A stretch of DNA of 64,000 bases from Lachnospiraceae bacterium (lineage in GTDB: Bacteria > Bacillota > Clostridia > Lachnospirales > Lachnospiraceae). Location of the stretch: positions 62,001 to 126,000 of the forward strand of contig CABJAM010000002.1 of assembly GCA_902363555.1 (NCBI GenBank), read 5' to 3'. The translations under genes were made by a program, and so were the position numbers. Below, one piece after another: positions 25,719-33,377 of the stretch (the first letter of the stretch is position 1; each line of letters starts with the position of its first letter). The notes beneath the pieces are model-generated. The model did not search any database. It saw nothing but the letters and a program-made list of their open reading frames with translations, and was not told the origin of the DNA.

Positions 25719-27161
25719 TTACTGATTTACAGCGGCAAATTCCGTCGCCCAGTTATCAACAAATGCACTCTGTACAGCACTCCAGTCGCCAGTGCCCTGT
25801 GCATACTCAAGCATTGCGGAGCCGAGCTGGTTCTTCCATTCCTCAGAAGGCATTGTGGTGAAGCACCATGCAACGGATTCTGTACCTTTGGAGATGTACT
25901 CGTTAGCTGCGATAACAAGAGGATTCGTGGTTGTATCAGCATCCGTAAAGCTTGCAAACGGTGTTACAAAGCCCATATCCTGAGCGATGGCTTTCTTACC
26001 TGTCTCGCTTGTAATACACCAGTTTAAGAAGGCCAGTGTTGCGTCGATATCTTCCTGAGAAGCGTTTTTATTGACACACCAGTAGTTTTCAGAACCGGTG
26101 CAAAGACCCTGGTTTTCTTCACCTTCAGCGCCAATGTAGATCGGCAGCATGCCTAAATCTTCGTCAGCTACTTCGTTACCCTGGATATCGCCGTAAGCCC
26201 ATGTACCATTCTGATAGAATACAGCTTCGCCCAATGCAAATTCGGAAGCGGCATCCTCGCCAGTCTTACTGGAAAGCAGGGAAGCTTCACATGTAGAATC
26301 GGTGATGTAAAGGTCAAAGATCTGTTTGAAGTTATCTAAGTATGTGCCTTTGATAGCTTCTGTGGAGCCAATGCCATCAGCCTTGTATTCATAGTAGATC
26401 GGCAGGTTGGCTAAATGTGTTTTGAATCTCCAGTCGGAGGAGGAATCAAAGCCAGCGGATGTGAAAGCGCCCATGATGCCCAGATCGTCTTTTTTAGCCT
26501 GGATATCGTCAGCAACTTCTTTTAACTTGGCAAAGCTGTTGATCTCGTCAACGGATGCAACCTTTGCGCCGTCCAGGGCAATGTAGTCGTTCAGAAGCTT
26601 CTTGTTGTAGATGATGCCGTAGGTTTCGATAACGTAGGCGATACCCTGAACCTGGCCGTCCTCGCTGATCAGTGCGAAGTCATCACTCTTAAGCTGCTTG
26701 TAAACATCGGAATCCTTTAAGTCATAGCAGTAATCCTTCCATGAAGCAAGACCAACGGGGCCGTTCACCTGGAAAAGTGTAGGCGCTTCATTTTTAGCCA
26801 TCTCAGACTTTAAGGTGGACTCATAAGTACCGGAAGCTGCGGTAACAACATTTACCGGAACACCGGTCTCGTCGGTGTAAGCTTTGGCCAGGGCAACCCA
26901 GTCATCAGCCTGCTCCGGTTTGAAGTTTAAGTAATATACGGAACCTGAGCCGGCATCGCCTGCGGGAGCCTGTGTCTCTGGTGCTTGTGTTTCTTCTGGT
27001 GCATCTGTCTGTGGAGCTGCGGTATCCTTTTTAGCTTCCGTCTCCGAAGCCTTCGGCTGTGTTTCCTGGCTTCCGCCACCGGAATTACCACAGGCAGCTA
27101 ACATGGAGGCCGTCATAATCGTTGCCAAACCAAGTGCGATCAACTTTTTCATTTTCTTCAT
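25719..27161 (-). CDS. malE: maltodextrin-binding lipoprotein of ABC transporter
   Basis: 480 residues. A lipoprotein signal MKKMKKLIALGLATIM ends in the lipobox LAAC with Cys24, followed by a long Gly/Ser/Thr/Glu/Pro-rich linker to about residue 80. The remainder is a family 1 solute-binding protein, with VNVVTAASGTYESTLKSEMAKN and a C-terminal ALGEAVFYQNGTWAYGDI segment typical of sugar binders. It binds the substrate outside the cell and delivers it to MalFG. ATG 27161 with GAGGAAC is preferred over an upstream ATG. First gene of the operon; promoter and operator lie at 27209-27282. Confidence 0.9.
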   Translation of the reverse strand: MKKMKKLIALGLATIMTASMLAACGNSGGGSQETQPKASETEAKKDTAAPQTDAPEETQAPETQAPAGDAGSGSVYYLNFKPEQADDWVALAKAYTDETGVPVNVVTAASGTYESTLKSEMAKNEAPTLFQVNGPVGLASWKDYCYDLKDSDVYKQLKSDDFALISEDGQVQGIAYVIETYGIIYNKKLLNDYIALDGAKVASVDEINSFAKLKEVADDIQAKKDDLGIMGAFTSAGFDSSSDWRFKTHLANLPIYYEYKADGIGSTEAIKGTYLDNFKQIFDLYITDSTCEASLLSSKTGEDAASEFALGEAVFYQNGTWAYGDIQGNEVADEDLGMLPIYIGAEGEENQGLCTGSENYWCVNKNASQEDIDATLAFLNWCITSETGKKAIAQDMGFVTPFASFTDADTTTNPLVIAANEYISKGTESVAWCFTTMPSEEWKNQLGSAMLEYAQGTGDWSAVQSAFVDNWATEFAAVNQ

Positions 27162-27208
27162 AATAATGTTCCTCGCTTTCATAAACACATCATTAACAGT
27201 TTTATAGA

Positions 27209-27282
27209 AACGTTCCCGTAAACGTTATCGGTAACGTTTCCAATTGATGAGTTCATTATAGCACATTGTCTTAAGAAAGCAA
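27209..27282 (-). promoter_or_regulatory. malE promoter with three phased LacI-type operator cores
   Basis: On the minus strand TTGCTT (27282-27277), 16 nt, TATAAT (27260-27255). Just downstream, AACGTT cores occur at 27233-27238, 27221-27226 and 27209-27214, exactly 12 bp apart, each within a palindrome such as GGAAACGTTACC. They cover the start of the transcript and fit repression by the LacI-type protein of this operon. Confidence 0.82.
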
Positions 27283-27327
27283 TACCCAATTTAATTTATT
27301 TTTATATTTTGTTAATATCAGACTAAA

Positions 27328-27354
27328 AAAAGGTGCACAAATTGTGCACCTTTT
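27328..27354 (-). terminator. intrinsic terminator of hisC
   Basis: A perfect stem of AAAAGGTGCACA and its complement with a 3-nt loop, followed by seven T on the minus strand, between the hisC stop and the malE promoter. Confidence 0.9.
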
Positions 27355-27476
27355 CAAAATCGACCTTATTTTACTTTTCTGCCTATCCAAATCCGACAAT
27401 TTCTGACAATGCCACATTCCATGCATTTTTGTCCTTTTTCCGGATACTATTTCCTATGATGAAAACGCATTATTTC

Positions 27477-28550
27477 CTATGACGAAAACGCCCGATCACC
27501 CATGTAATCCTCGAAAAAAGCGATGAGCCGCTCCATCTGTTCATCCGTACCAATAGTGATCCGCAGATAGTCTGAAATCCTCGGCTGGTCAAAGTACCGG
27601 ACAAAGATATTTTCCTTCCTCAGCGCTTCAAACAGCGCCTTCGCCGAATACTGGGGGTGTCTGGCAAATACAAAATTGGCTTTGGAATCGGGAAATTCAA
27701 ACCCCAGCCCACGCAGCTTTTCCTTTGTCCACTCCCGGGTCCGGACGATCCTGCCGATACATGAATTAAAATACTTCGTATCCTTCAGCGCTTCCACACC
27801 CATCACCAGAGACGGCATATTCATTGTATAGGAATTGATGGAATATTTCACATCGTTCATGGCCTTGATCAGCTCCGGCTGGCCGATGGCGTATCCGATA
27901 CGCAAACCTGCCATGGACCGGGACTTGGAAAAGGTCTGGACGACCAGCAGATTATCGTATTTTTTCACAAGCTCCAGCGCCGACACGCCGCCAAAATCAA
28001 TGTACGCCTCATCCACAATAACAACGGAAGCAGGGTTGTGCGACACGATATCCTCCACCAGATCAAGACTTTCATACCAGGCTGTGGGCGCATTTGGATT
28101 TGGAAATACGATACCGCCGTTTTCTCCGTAGTAATCCTCACGGACGATCCTGAAATTTTCATCCAGTGCCTTCTTCTCGTAGGGGATCCGGTACACATCC
28201 GCCCACACCGGATAAAAAGAGTAGGTGATATCCGGGAAAAGAACGGGCTTCTCTGAATTGAAAAAGGTCAAAAAGGCCACCGAGAGCACATCATCCGACC
28301 CAACGCCCACAAATACCTGATCGGACCCCACATGATACGCATCCGCCAGGGCATGGACCAGAGCCCCTGCGGCCGGGTCCGGATAGAGGCGCAGCCGCGA
28401 CTCATCCATGGCCGTTTTGGCCGCCAGCACTGACGGCGCCGGCGGGTAAGGGTTTTCGTTGGTATTTAATTTGATCATGTCCGGGGCATCCGGCTGCTCG
28501 CCGGGCGTGTATGGAACGACCCGGCGCACCTTATCTTCCCATAATTTCAT
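27477..28550 (-). CDS. hisC: histidinol-phosphate aminotransferase
   Basis: 357 residues, fold-type I PLP aminotransferase. KLNTNENPYPPAPSV near the start is a hallmark of HisC. The PLP pocket has VVIVDEAYIDFGG and the Schiff-base Lys in TFSKSRSMAGLRIGY. It would convert histidinol phosphate and 2-oxoglutarate in histidine synthesis; because no other his genes are here, a related role (aromatic or cobalamin-type aminotransferase) cannot be excluded. AGGAG precedes the ATG. It follows the other aminotransferase gene by 56 bp. Confidence 0.88.
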   Translation of the reverse strand: MKLWEDKVRRVVPYTPGEQPDAPDMIKLNTNENPYPPAPSVLAAKTAMDESRLRLYPDPAAGALVHALADAYHVGSDQVFVGVGSDDVLSVAFLTFFNSEKPVLFPDITYSFYPVWADVYRIPYEKKALDENFRIVREDYYGENGGIVFPNPNAPTAWYESLDLVEDIVSHNPASVVIVDEAYIDFGGVSALELVKKYDNLLVVQTFSKSRSMAGLRIGYAIGQPELIKAMNDVKYSINSYTMNMPSLVMGVEALKDTKYFNSCIGRIVRTREWTKEKLRGLGFEFPDSKANFVFARHPQYSAKALFEALRKENIFVRYFDQPRISDYLRITIGTDEQMERLIAFFEDYMGDRAFSS

Positions 28551-28606
28551 CGTATTTTCTCCTATTTATCGCTATGAGCACTTAGCGGCCGCTTTTTAGC
28601 CGCTTA

Positions 28607-29806
28607 CTATTTTTTGTCGCCAAAATATGTCTCGGCTACCGCCTTAAATGCCGGCAGCGAGCGCTCGATCATATCGTAGGGCACGCAGTAGGCCAGGCGC
28701 ACATAGCCCGGACAGCCGAAGGTGGTTGCGGATACAAGGATCAGATTATGTTTCTTTGCTTCCTGGACAAATATTTTTTCATCCTCTGTGGGCGACTTTA
28801 CGAACAGGTAAAATGCCCCCTGGGGCTTCACGCACTCAAAGCCCATCTCTGTCAGACTGTTGTAAAGAAGCTGACGGTTCTTATCGTAAGTCTCAATATC
28901 CGTTTCCTCATACAGACACTGCTGTGCCACGAGCTGGAACAGCGACGGCGCGTTAATGAAGCCCAGGCAGCGGTTGGCTACCACAAGGGCGGACTGCATT
29001 TCCTCGTAAGCGTCGATCTGTTTCGGTATGGCCAGGTAGCCGATGCGCTCTCCCGGCAATGACAGTGATTTACTGAAGGAATAGCACACAAGACAGTTTA
29101 TCACATGCTTTGTCATAAAAGGCACCTTCGCACCATCGTAAACAAGCTCACGGTACGGCTCATCGGAGATCACGTAGATCGGATGGCCGATGCGCGCCTC
29201 CGCCTTTTCAAGAATCACCTGTAACTTGTCCAGGGTTTCCTCAGAATATACGGCGCCGGAAGGGTTATTGGGGTTATTTACAATGATCGCCTTTGTCTTT
29301 TCGGTTATGTAATCGTCGAGCACATCCAGATTCAACTGGAAGGTCTTTGTATCGGCAGGCACCACCACTGTCTCGCCGCCAAAATTGGAAATATAGCTGC
29401 GGTACTCACCGAAAAACGGGGCAAAGCAGATCACCTCGTCCTTATAGTTTAACAATACGCGCAAAATACAATTGAGGGCGCCGGCGGCACCGGCCGTCAT
29501 TATGATGCTCTCACGGGAGAAATCCGTATCAAAGCGCTTATTTAAAGATTCCGCCACAGCATCGCGGACCTCCTCGTAACCGGAGTTATTCATATAGCCG
29601 TGGATAAAATTGGGATCTTTGGAATCCAGTATATTATAAATGGCCTGCTTTACAATCGCCGGGGGCGCCACACTGGGATTGCCCAGGCTGTAATCATATA
29701 CATTTTCTTTACCTACAACAGCGGCCAGCTCCACACCTTCTTCAAACAGACGGCGGATGACCGAGCTGTTTGCCACAAGGTTTTCCATATTTTTCGAAAT
29801 GACCAT
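28607..29806 (-). CDS. PLP-dependent aminotransferase (aspartate aminotransferase-like, class I)
   Basis: 399 residues from ATG at 29806, which follows AGAGGTAG; a GTG two codons earlier is the alternative. YDYSLGNPSVAPP, the PLP-phosphate region AGAAGALNCILR, NNPNNPSGAVYS and the Schiff-base Lys in YSFSKSLSLPGERIGY identify class I aminotransferases. The final SATTFGCPGYVRLAYC holds the substrate carboxylate Arg. Specificity (aspartate, alanine or aromatic) is not settled by these motifs. It sits between prfA and hisC, all on the minus strand. Confidence 0.88.
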   Translation of the reverse strand: MVISKNMENLVANSSVIRRLFEEGVELAAVVGKENVYDYSLGNPSVAPPAIVKQAIYNILDSKDPNFIHGYMNNSGYEEVRDAVAESLNKRFDTDFSRESIIMTAGAAGALNCILRVLLNYKDEVICFAPFFGEYRSYISNFGGETVVVPADTKTFQLNLDVLDDYITEKTKAIIVNNPNNPSGAVYSEETLDKLQVILEKAEARIGHPIYVISDEPYRELVYDGAKVPFMTKHVINCLVCYSFSKSLSLPGERIGYLAIPKQIDAYEEMQSALVVANRCLGFINAPSLFQLVAQQCLYEETDIETYDKNRQLLYNSLTEMGFECVKPQGAFYLFVKSPTEDEKIFVQEAKKHNLILVSATTFGCPGYVRLAYCVPYDMIERSLPAFKAVAETYFGDKK

Positions 29807-29892
29807 CGTCACTACCTCTTTTCACTTTATCGCTTTAAACCAGCATACATATACTATCATAAAATCTTGCAAGATTCAATAGTTTTTTCGGA

Positions 29893-30966
29893 TTATTCAT
29901 CCTGCATATTGCTCAGCTTCGCCGCCTGATCTGCGGCAATAAGGCTGTCAATAACCTCGTCCAGATCCCCGTCCATGATTTCATATAAACGATGGGTCGT
30001 CAGCTTTATGCGATGGTCCGTGCAGCGGCCCTGGGGAAAGTTATAAGTACGGATCTTTTCCGAGCGGTCGCCGGTACCTACCTGGTTCTTTCTCAGAGAA
30101 GCTTCCTCCTTGCGTTTCTTTTCCAGCTCCAGATCATACAGACGGGAACGGAGCACCTTTAGGCCCTTGTCCTTATTTTTCAACTGGGACTTTTCATCCT
30201 GGCAGGAAATGACAATGCCCGTAGGAATATGCGTGATACGCACGGCGGAATCCGTCGTATTGACACACTGGCCGCCATTGCCCGAAGCACGGAACACATC
30301 GATACGCACATCGTTCATATCCAGCTCCACATCCACATCCTCGGCCTCCGGCATGATCGCCACAGTGGCAGTGGACGTATGGATACGCCCGCCGGATTCG
30401 GTCTCCGGCACACGCTGCACACGGTGCACGCCGCTTTCAAACTTCAGACGGGAATAGGCCCCATTACCGTCGATCATAAATACGACCTCTTTAAAACCGC
30501 CGATCCCGTTTTCATTGACACTCATCATGTCCACCTTCCACCGTCTGGATTCCGCATATTTGGAATACATGCGGAACAGCTCAGCAGCAAACAGGGCGGC
30601 CTCATCACCGCCGGCGCCGGCCCGGATCTCCACGATAACATTTTTCTCATCCATAGGGTCTTTCGGTATTAAGAGGATTTTAAGGTCGTTCTCAAGCTGG
30701 ACGATCCGATCCTTGCACTCGGAAAGCTCCTCCTTGAGCAGTTCTCTCATTTCCTCATCATTTTCACTCTCAAGCATTTCCAGGCTGTCGTCAATGCTCT
30801 GCTTTGTCTGTTTATATTCTGTATATTTTTCAACAAGCGGGCCAAGATCCGTCTGCTCCTTCATAAGCTTGCGGAATCTGGCCTGATCGTTGACAACATC
30901 CGGGTCATTCAGCTCCTCCATTACCTGCTGGTAACGGATAAGAATATCATCCAGCTTATCAAACAT
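29893..30966 (-). CDS. prfA: peptide chain release factor 1
   Basis: 357 residues. It reads UAA/UAG and triggers peptide release. The codon-recognition PxT tripeptide is PET at 187-189 and the catalytic GGQ is at 231-233, within SGNGGQCVNTTDSAVRITH. The residue after GGQ is Cys where His is most common. PrmC, encoded just upstream on the same strand, methylates the GGQ Gln. The operon prmC-prfA with rho, rpmE and the DUF1385 gene upstream is typical of Clostridia. Confidence 0.96.
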   Translation of the reverse strand: MFDKLDDILIRYQQVMEELNDPDVVNDQARFRKLMKEQTDLGPLVEKYTEYKQTKQSIDDSLEMLESENDEEMRELLKEELSECKDRIVQLENDLKILLIPKDPMDEKNVIVEIRAGAGGDEAALFAAELFRMYSKYAESRRWKVDMMSVNENGIGGFKEVVFMIDGNGAYSRLKFESGVHRVQRVPETESGGRIHTSTATVAIMPEAEDVDVELDMNDVRIDVFRASGNGGQCVNTTDSAVRITHIPTGIVISCQDEKSQLKNKDKGLKVLRSRLYDLELEKKRKEEASLRKNQVGTGDRSEKIRTYNFPQGRCTDHRIKLTTHRLYEIMDGDLDEVIDSLIAADQAAKLSNMQDE

Positions 30967-30998
30967 GTCAATTCCTCCATCTCGTGTATAAAAAATAA

Positions 30999-31871
30999 CT
31001 AATTTATTGATGCAAATACTACCCGGTCCAGTCCGGCCAGGTCCTTACGTACCTGAATCTGATGAAAACCGGCGCTCTCCAGCAGTTCGCTGACGGCCTC
31101 CGCCTGATCCCAGCCGATCTCAAAGAAGATCATACCGTTGTCACTGAGAAAATCCGCCGCCTGGGCAATGATCCTCCGGTAAAAAAACAGGCCGTCCTCT
31201 TTTCCATCCAGCGCAAGATATGGCTCATGCGCCCGCACCTCGGCCATCAGTCCGGAAATCTGGCCGGACGGTATGTAGGGGGGATTAGATACGATCACAT
31301 CATAGGTGTCTGTAAGATTTTCAAACAGATCGCCGCACATCCACTTCACAGCAGGGCCGCCGGTACTGAGATACTCGTACTGCGCTGTTTCCCGAAGCTG
31401 CCTTTCGTTTTCCATGGCAACCTTAAGAGCTTTTGGCGACACATCCACACCATGGCCCAAGGCTGTTTTTTTGCTGGCCATAATGCTTAGAAGAATGCAG
31501 CCCGAGCCGGTGCACATATCAAGGACCCTGGCCTCCTCCGGAAGATACTTTAAGACAGTGTCCACAAGAATCTCCGTATCCAGTCGTGGGATGAGCACAT
31601 GCTCATTGACCTTAAAAGGGATGCCCATAAATTCCTGGGTTCCAGTAATATATTGCAGCGGACAGCCATCGCCCCGGCGGCGAATACAGTCCATATATCG
31701 TTCGGCGTCCAACGCATCCACCGGCATGTGCGGATCAATCAAATAGTCTACCCGGCGGACATGGCAAATATCCGAAAGAAGATACCACGCGTCCGTCTTG
31801 TAGTCCATAATACCTTTATTTTCAAGAAAAGCAGTTCCCTCATCGAGAAGCTGCTTTAATGTATAACTCAT
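30999..31871 (-). CDS. prmC: release factor glutamine methyltransferase
   Basis: 290 residues. The N-terminal helical domain ends near YITGTQEFMGIPFKV, and the SAM domain has VLDMCTGSGCI (motif I) and the catalytic IVSNPPYIPS, which binds the target Gln. It methylates the GGQ Gln of release factors 1 and 2. Its start overlaps the DUF1385 stop by 4 nt and prfA follows 32 bp later. Confidence 0.96.
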   Translation of the reverse strand: MSYTLKQLLDEGTAFLENKGIMDYKTDAWYLLSDICHVRRVDYLIDPHMPVDALDAERYMDCIRRRGDGCPLQYITGTQEFMGIPFKVNEHVLIPRLDTEILVDTVLKYLPEEARVLDMCTGSGCILLSIMASKKTALGHGVDVSPKALKVAMENERQLRETAQYEYLSTGGPAVKWMCGDLFENLTDTYDVIVSNPPYIPSGQISGLMAEVRAHEPYLALDGKEDGLFFYRRIIAQAADFLSDNGMIFFEIGWDQAEAVSELLESAGFHQIQVRKDLAGLDRVVFASIN

Positions 31872-32917
31872 TCTTTCACTTCCTCCTGGAAAGCCCTCCA
31901 GTCATAGATCGCTTCGATGGAGGCAATGGCCGCTTCCAGCATGGACGCATCCGGTTCCCGGGTCGTCAGCTTCTGCATAGCCATCCCCGGCTTGCTCATA
32001 GCGTTGGTAAACCAGTTTTCGCTCCGTCCGGCCCACTGGATCAGCTCGTAAGCCACACCGGCGATCACCGGAACGAGCAGAATACGACAAACGACCTTCA
32101 GCAGCATATTCTGCACCGGTACAATCTGGAAAAACAGTATGAAAAAGATAATACTCAGCACGATAACGATGAGCAGAAAGCTCGTTCCACACCGCTTGTG
32201 GAAACGGGAATACTTCATAGCGTTTTCCGGTGTTAGCTCCTCGCCGTGCTCGATGCAGTTGATGGATTTGTGCTCCGCACCGTGGTACATGAACAACCGC
32301 TGGATATCCTTCATCCGGGAAATAAGGATGATATAGCCCAAAAACAGGATCACACGGACACCACCCTCGATGATTCCCAGCGCCCATGTGGATTCCGTCA
32401 ATTTCTTAAACAGTCCGGAAATAAAAAATGGCAGCACCATAAACAGGCCGATGGCGATCACAACTGAAAGCGCCACCGTCAGGCCCATGACCAGCTTTTC
32501 CGTAAAGGAACCGCCTTCCGGAGCCTTTTTGGCCGGCTGCCCGGCATTTTCCGCGGTTCCACCGTTGCCGGCTGCCGGCTGGCTGTCGCTTTTGGCGGCT
32601 TCGCCGTTATTTGCTGCCGGGTGGCTGCTGCTTTTGGCCGGCTGCCCGGCATCCACTATGGGCTGGCCGTCGTCATCGTAAAAGCTGGCCGAGTAGGTCA
32701 GTGTGGAGATTCCCAGGATCATGGAATCTATAAATGCAAATACGCCCCGCACAATGGGTACTTTTTTTAAGTGAAGCCGTGAAACAAGGCTGACATAGGT
32801 ATCTTTTTTTACCTCCAGCGTTCCATCCGGCTTGCGGACCGTCACAGCGTAGTCATTGCCATAGCGCATCATCACGCCTTCAATCACTGCCTGTCCGCCA
32901 ATTTTCGCATATTTCAT
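31868..32917 (-). CDS. DUF1385 membrane protein
   Basis: 349 residues. KIGGQAVIEGVMMR at the start and YHGAEHKSINCIEHGEELTPENAMKYSRFHKRCGT are signatures of DUF1385 proteins, whose role is unknown; three to four membrane segments lie in the second half. Between about residues 75 and 125 is a low-complexity insert of imperfect (Q/H)PA(A/K)xxG units that looks recently expanded. The start at 32917 has AGAGG upstream. The gene lies in the usual rpmE-DUF1385-prmC-prfA order. Confidence 0.9.
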   Translation of the reverse strand: MKYAKIGGQAVIEGVMMRYGNDYAVTVRKPDGTLEVKKDTYVSLVSRLHLKKVPIVRGVFAFIDSMILGISTLTYSASFYDDDGQPIVDAGQPAKSSSHPAANNGEAAKSDSQPAAGNGGTAENAGQPAKKAPEGGSFTEKLVMGLTVALSVVIAIGLFMVLPFFISGLFKKLTESTWALGIIEGGVRVILFLGYIILISRMKDIQRLFMYHGAEHKSINCIEHGEELTPENAMKYSRFHKRCGTSFLLIVIVLSIIFFILFFQIVPVQNMLLKVVCRILLVPVIAGVAYELIQWAGRSENWFTNAMSKPGMAMQKLTTREPDASMLEAAIASIEAIYDWRAFQEEVKE

Positions 32918-32984
32918 AATAACCTCTTTTTTTCGTATATTCAAAAATAGGTTGAGATTTATCCAATCTCAACCTTTCTTTTTA

Positions 32985-33191
32985 TTATTCCTGTGTTAAA
33001 CCATATCTACGATTGAACTTATCAATACGTCCACGGGCTGCAGCAGCTTTCTGCTGGCCGGTGTAGAATGAATGGCACTTGGAGCAAACTTCAACGTGGA
33101 TTTCCGGTTTTGTGGAACCGGTAACAAATTCGTTGCCACAGTTGCAGGTTACCTTTGCCTGGTAATACTTTGGATGGATTCCTTCTCTCAT
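32985..33191 (-). CDS. rpmE: 50S ribosomal protein L31
   Basis: 68 residues. MREGIHPKYY start, zinc-binding Cys in TCNCGN and CSKCHSFYTG, and an RIDKFNRRYG end are diagnostic of the zinc-containing form of L31. ATG 33191 follows GAGGTG by 6 nt; a GTG three codons earlier is inside that site. It lies between rho and the DUF1385 gene. Confidence 0.97.
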   Translation of the reverse strand: MREGIHPKYYQAKVTCNCGNEFVTGSTKPEIHVEVCSKCHSFYTGQQKAAAARGRIDKFNRRYGLTQE

Positions 33192-33339
33192 GTTTTTCAC
33201 CTCACTACGACATGTCTCATATTACAAAAATTGATCATTATCAATCTGTTTTCTCTGAACAGCTTCCCTATTATAGCACACAAAACCGCGTGATTCAAGT
33301 ATTTTCTTCAAAATAATAATGAATTTATTGAACAAATTT

Positions 33340-33363
33340 GTAACCGTTCGCCTTTTTGAACGG
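33340..33363. repeat. dispersed GTAAC palindrome, copy 4
   Basis: GTAACCGTTC faces GAACGG around an 8-nt centre in the short gap between rpmE and rho. The right outer half is degenerate. Confidence 0.4.
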
Positions 33364-33377
33364 CTGCATAAAAACGG

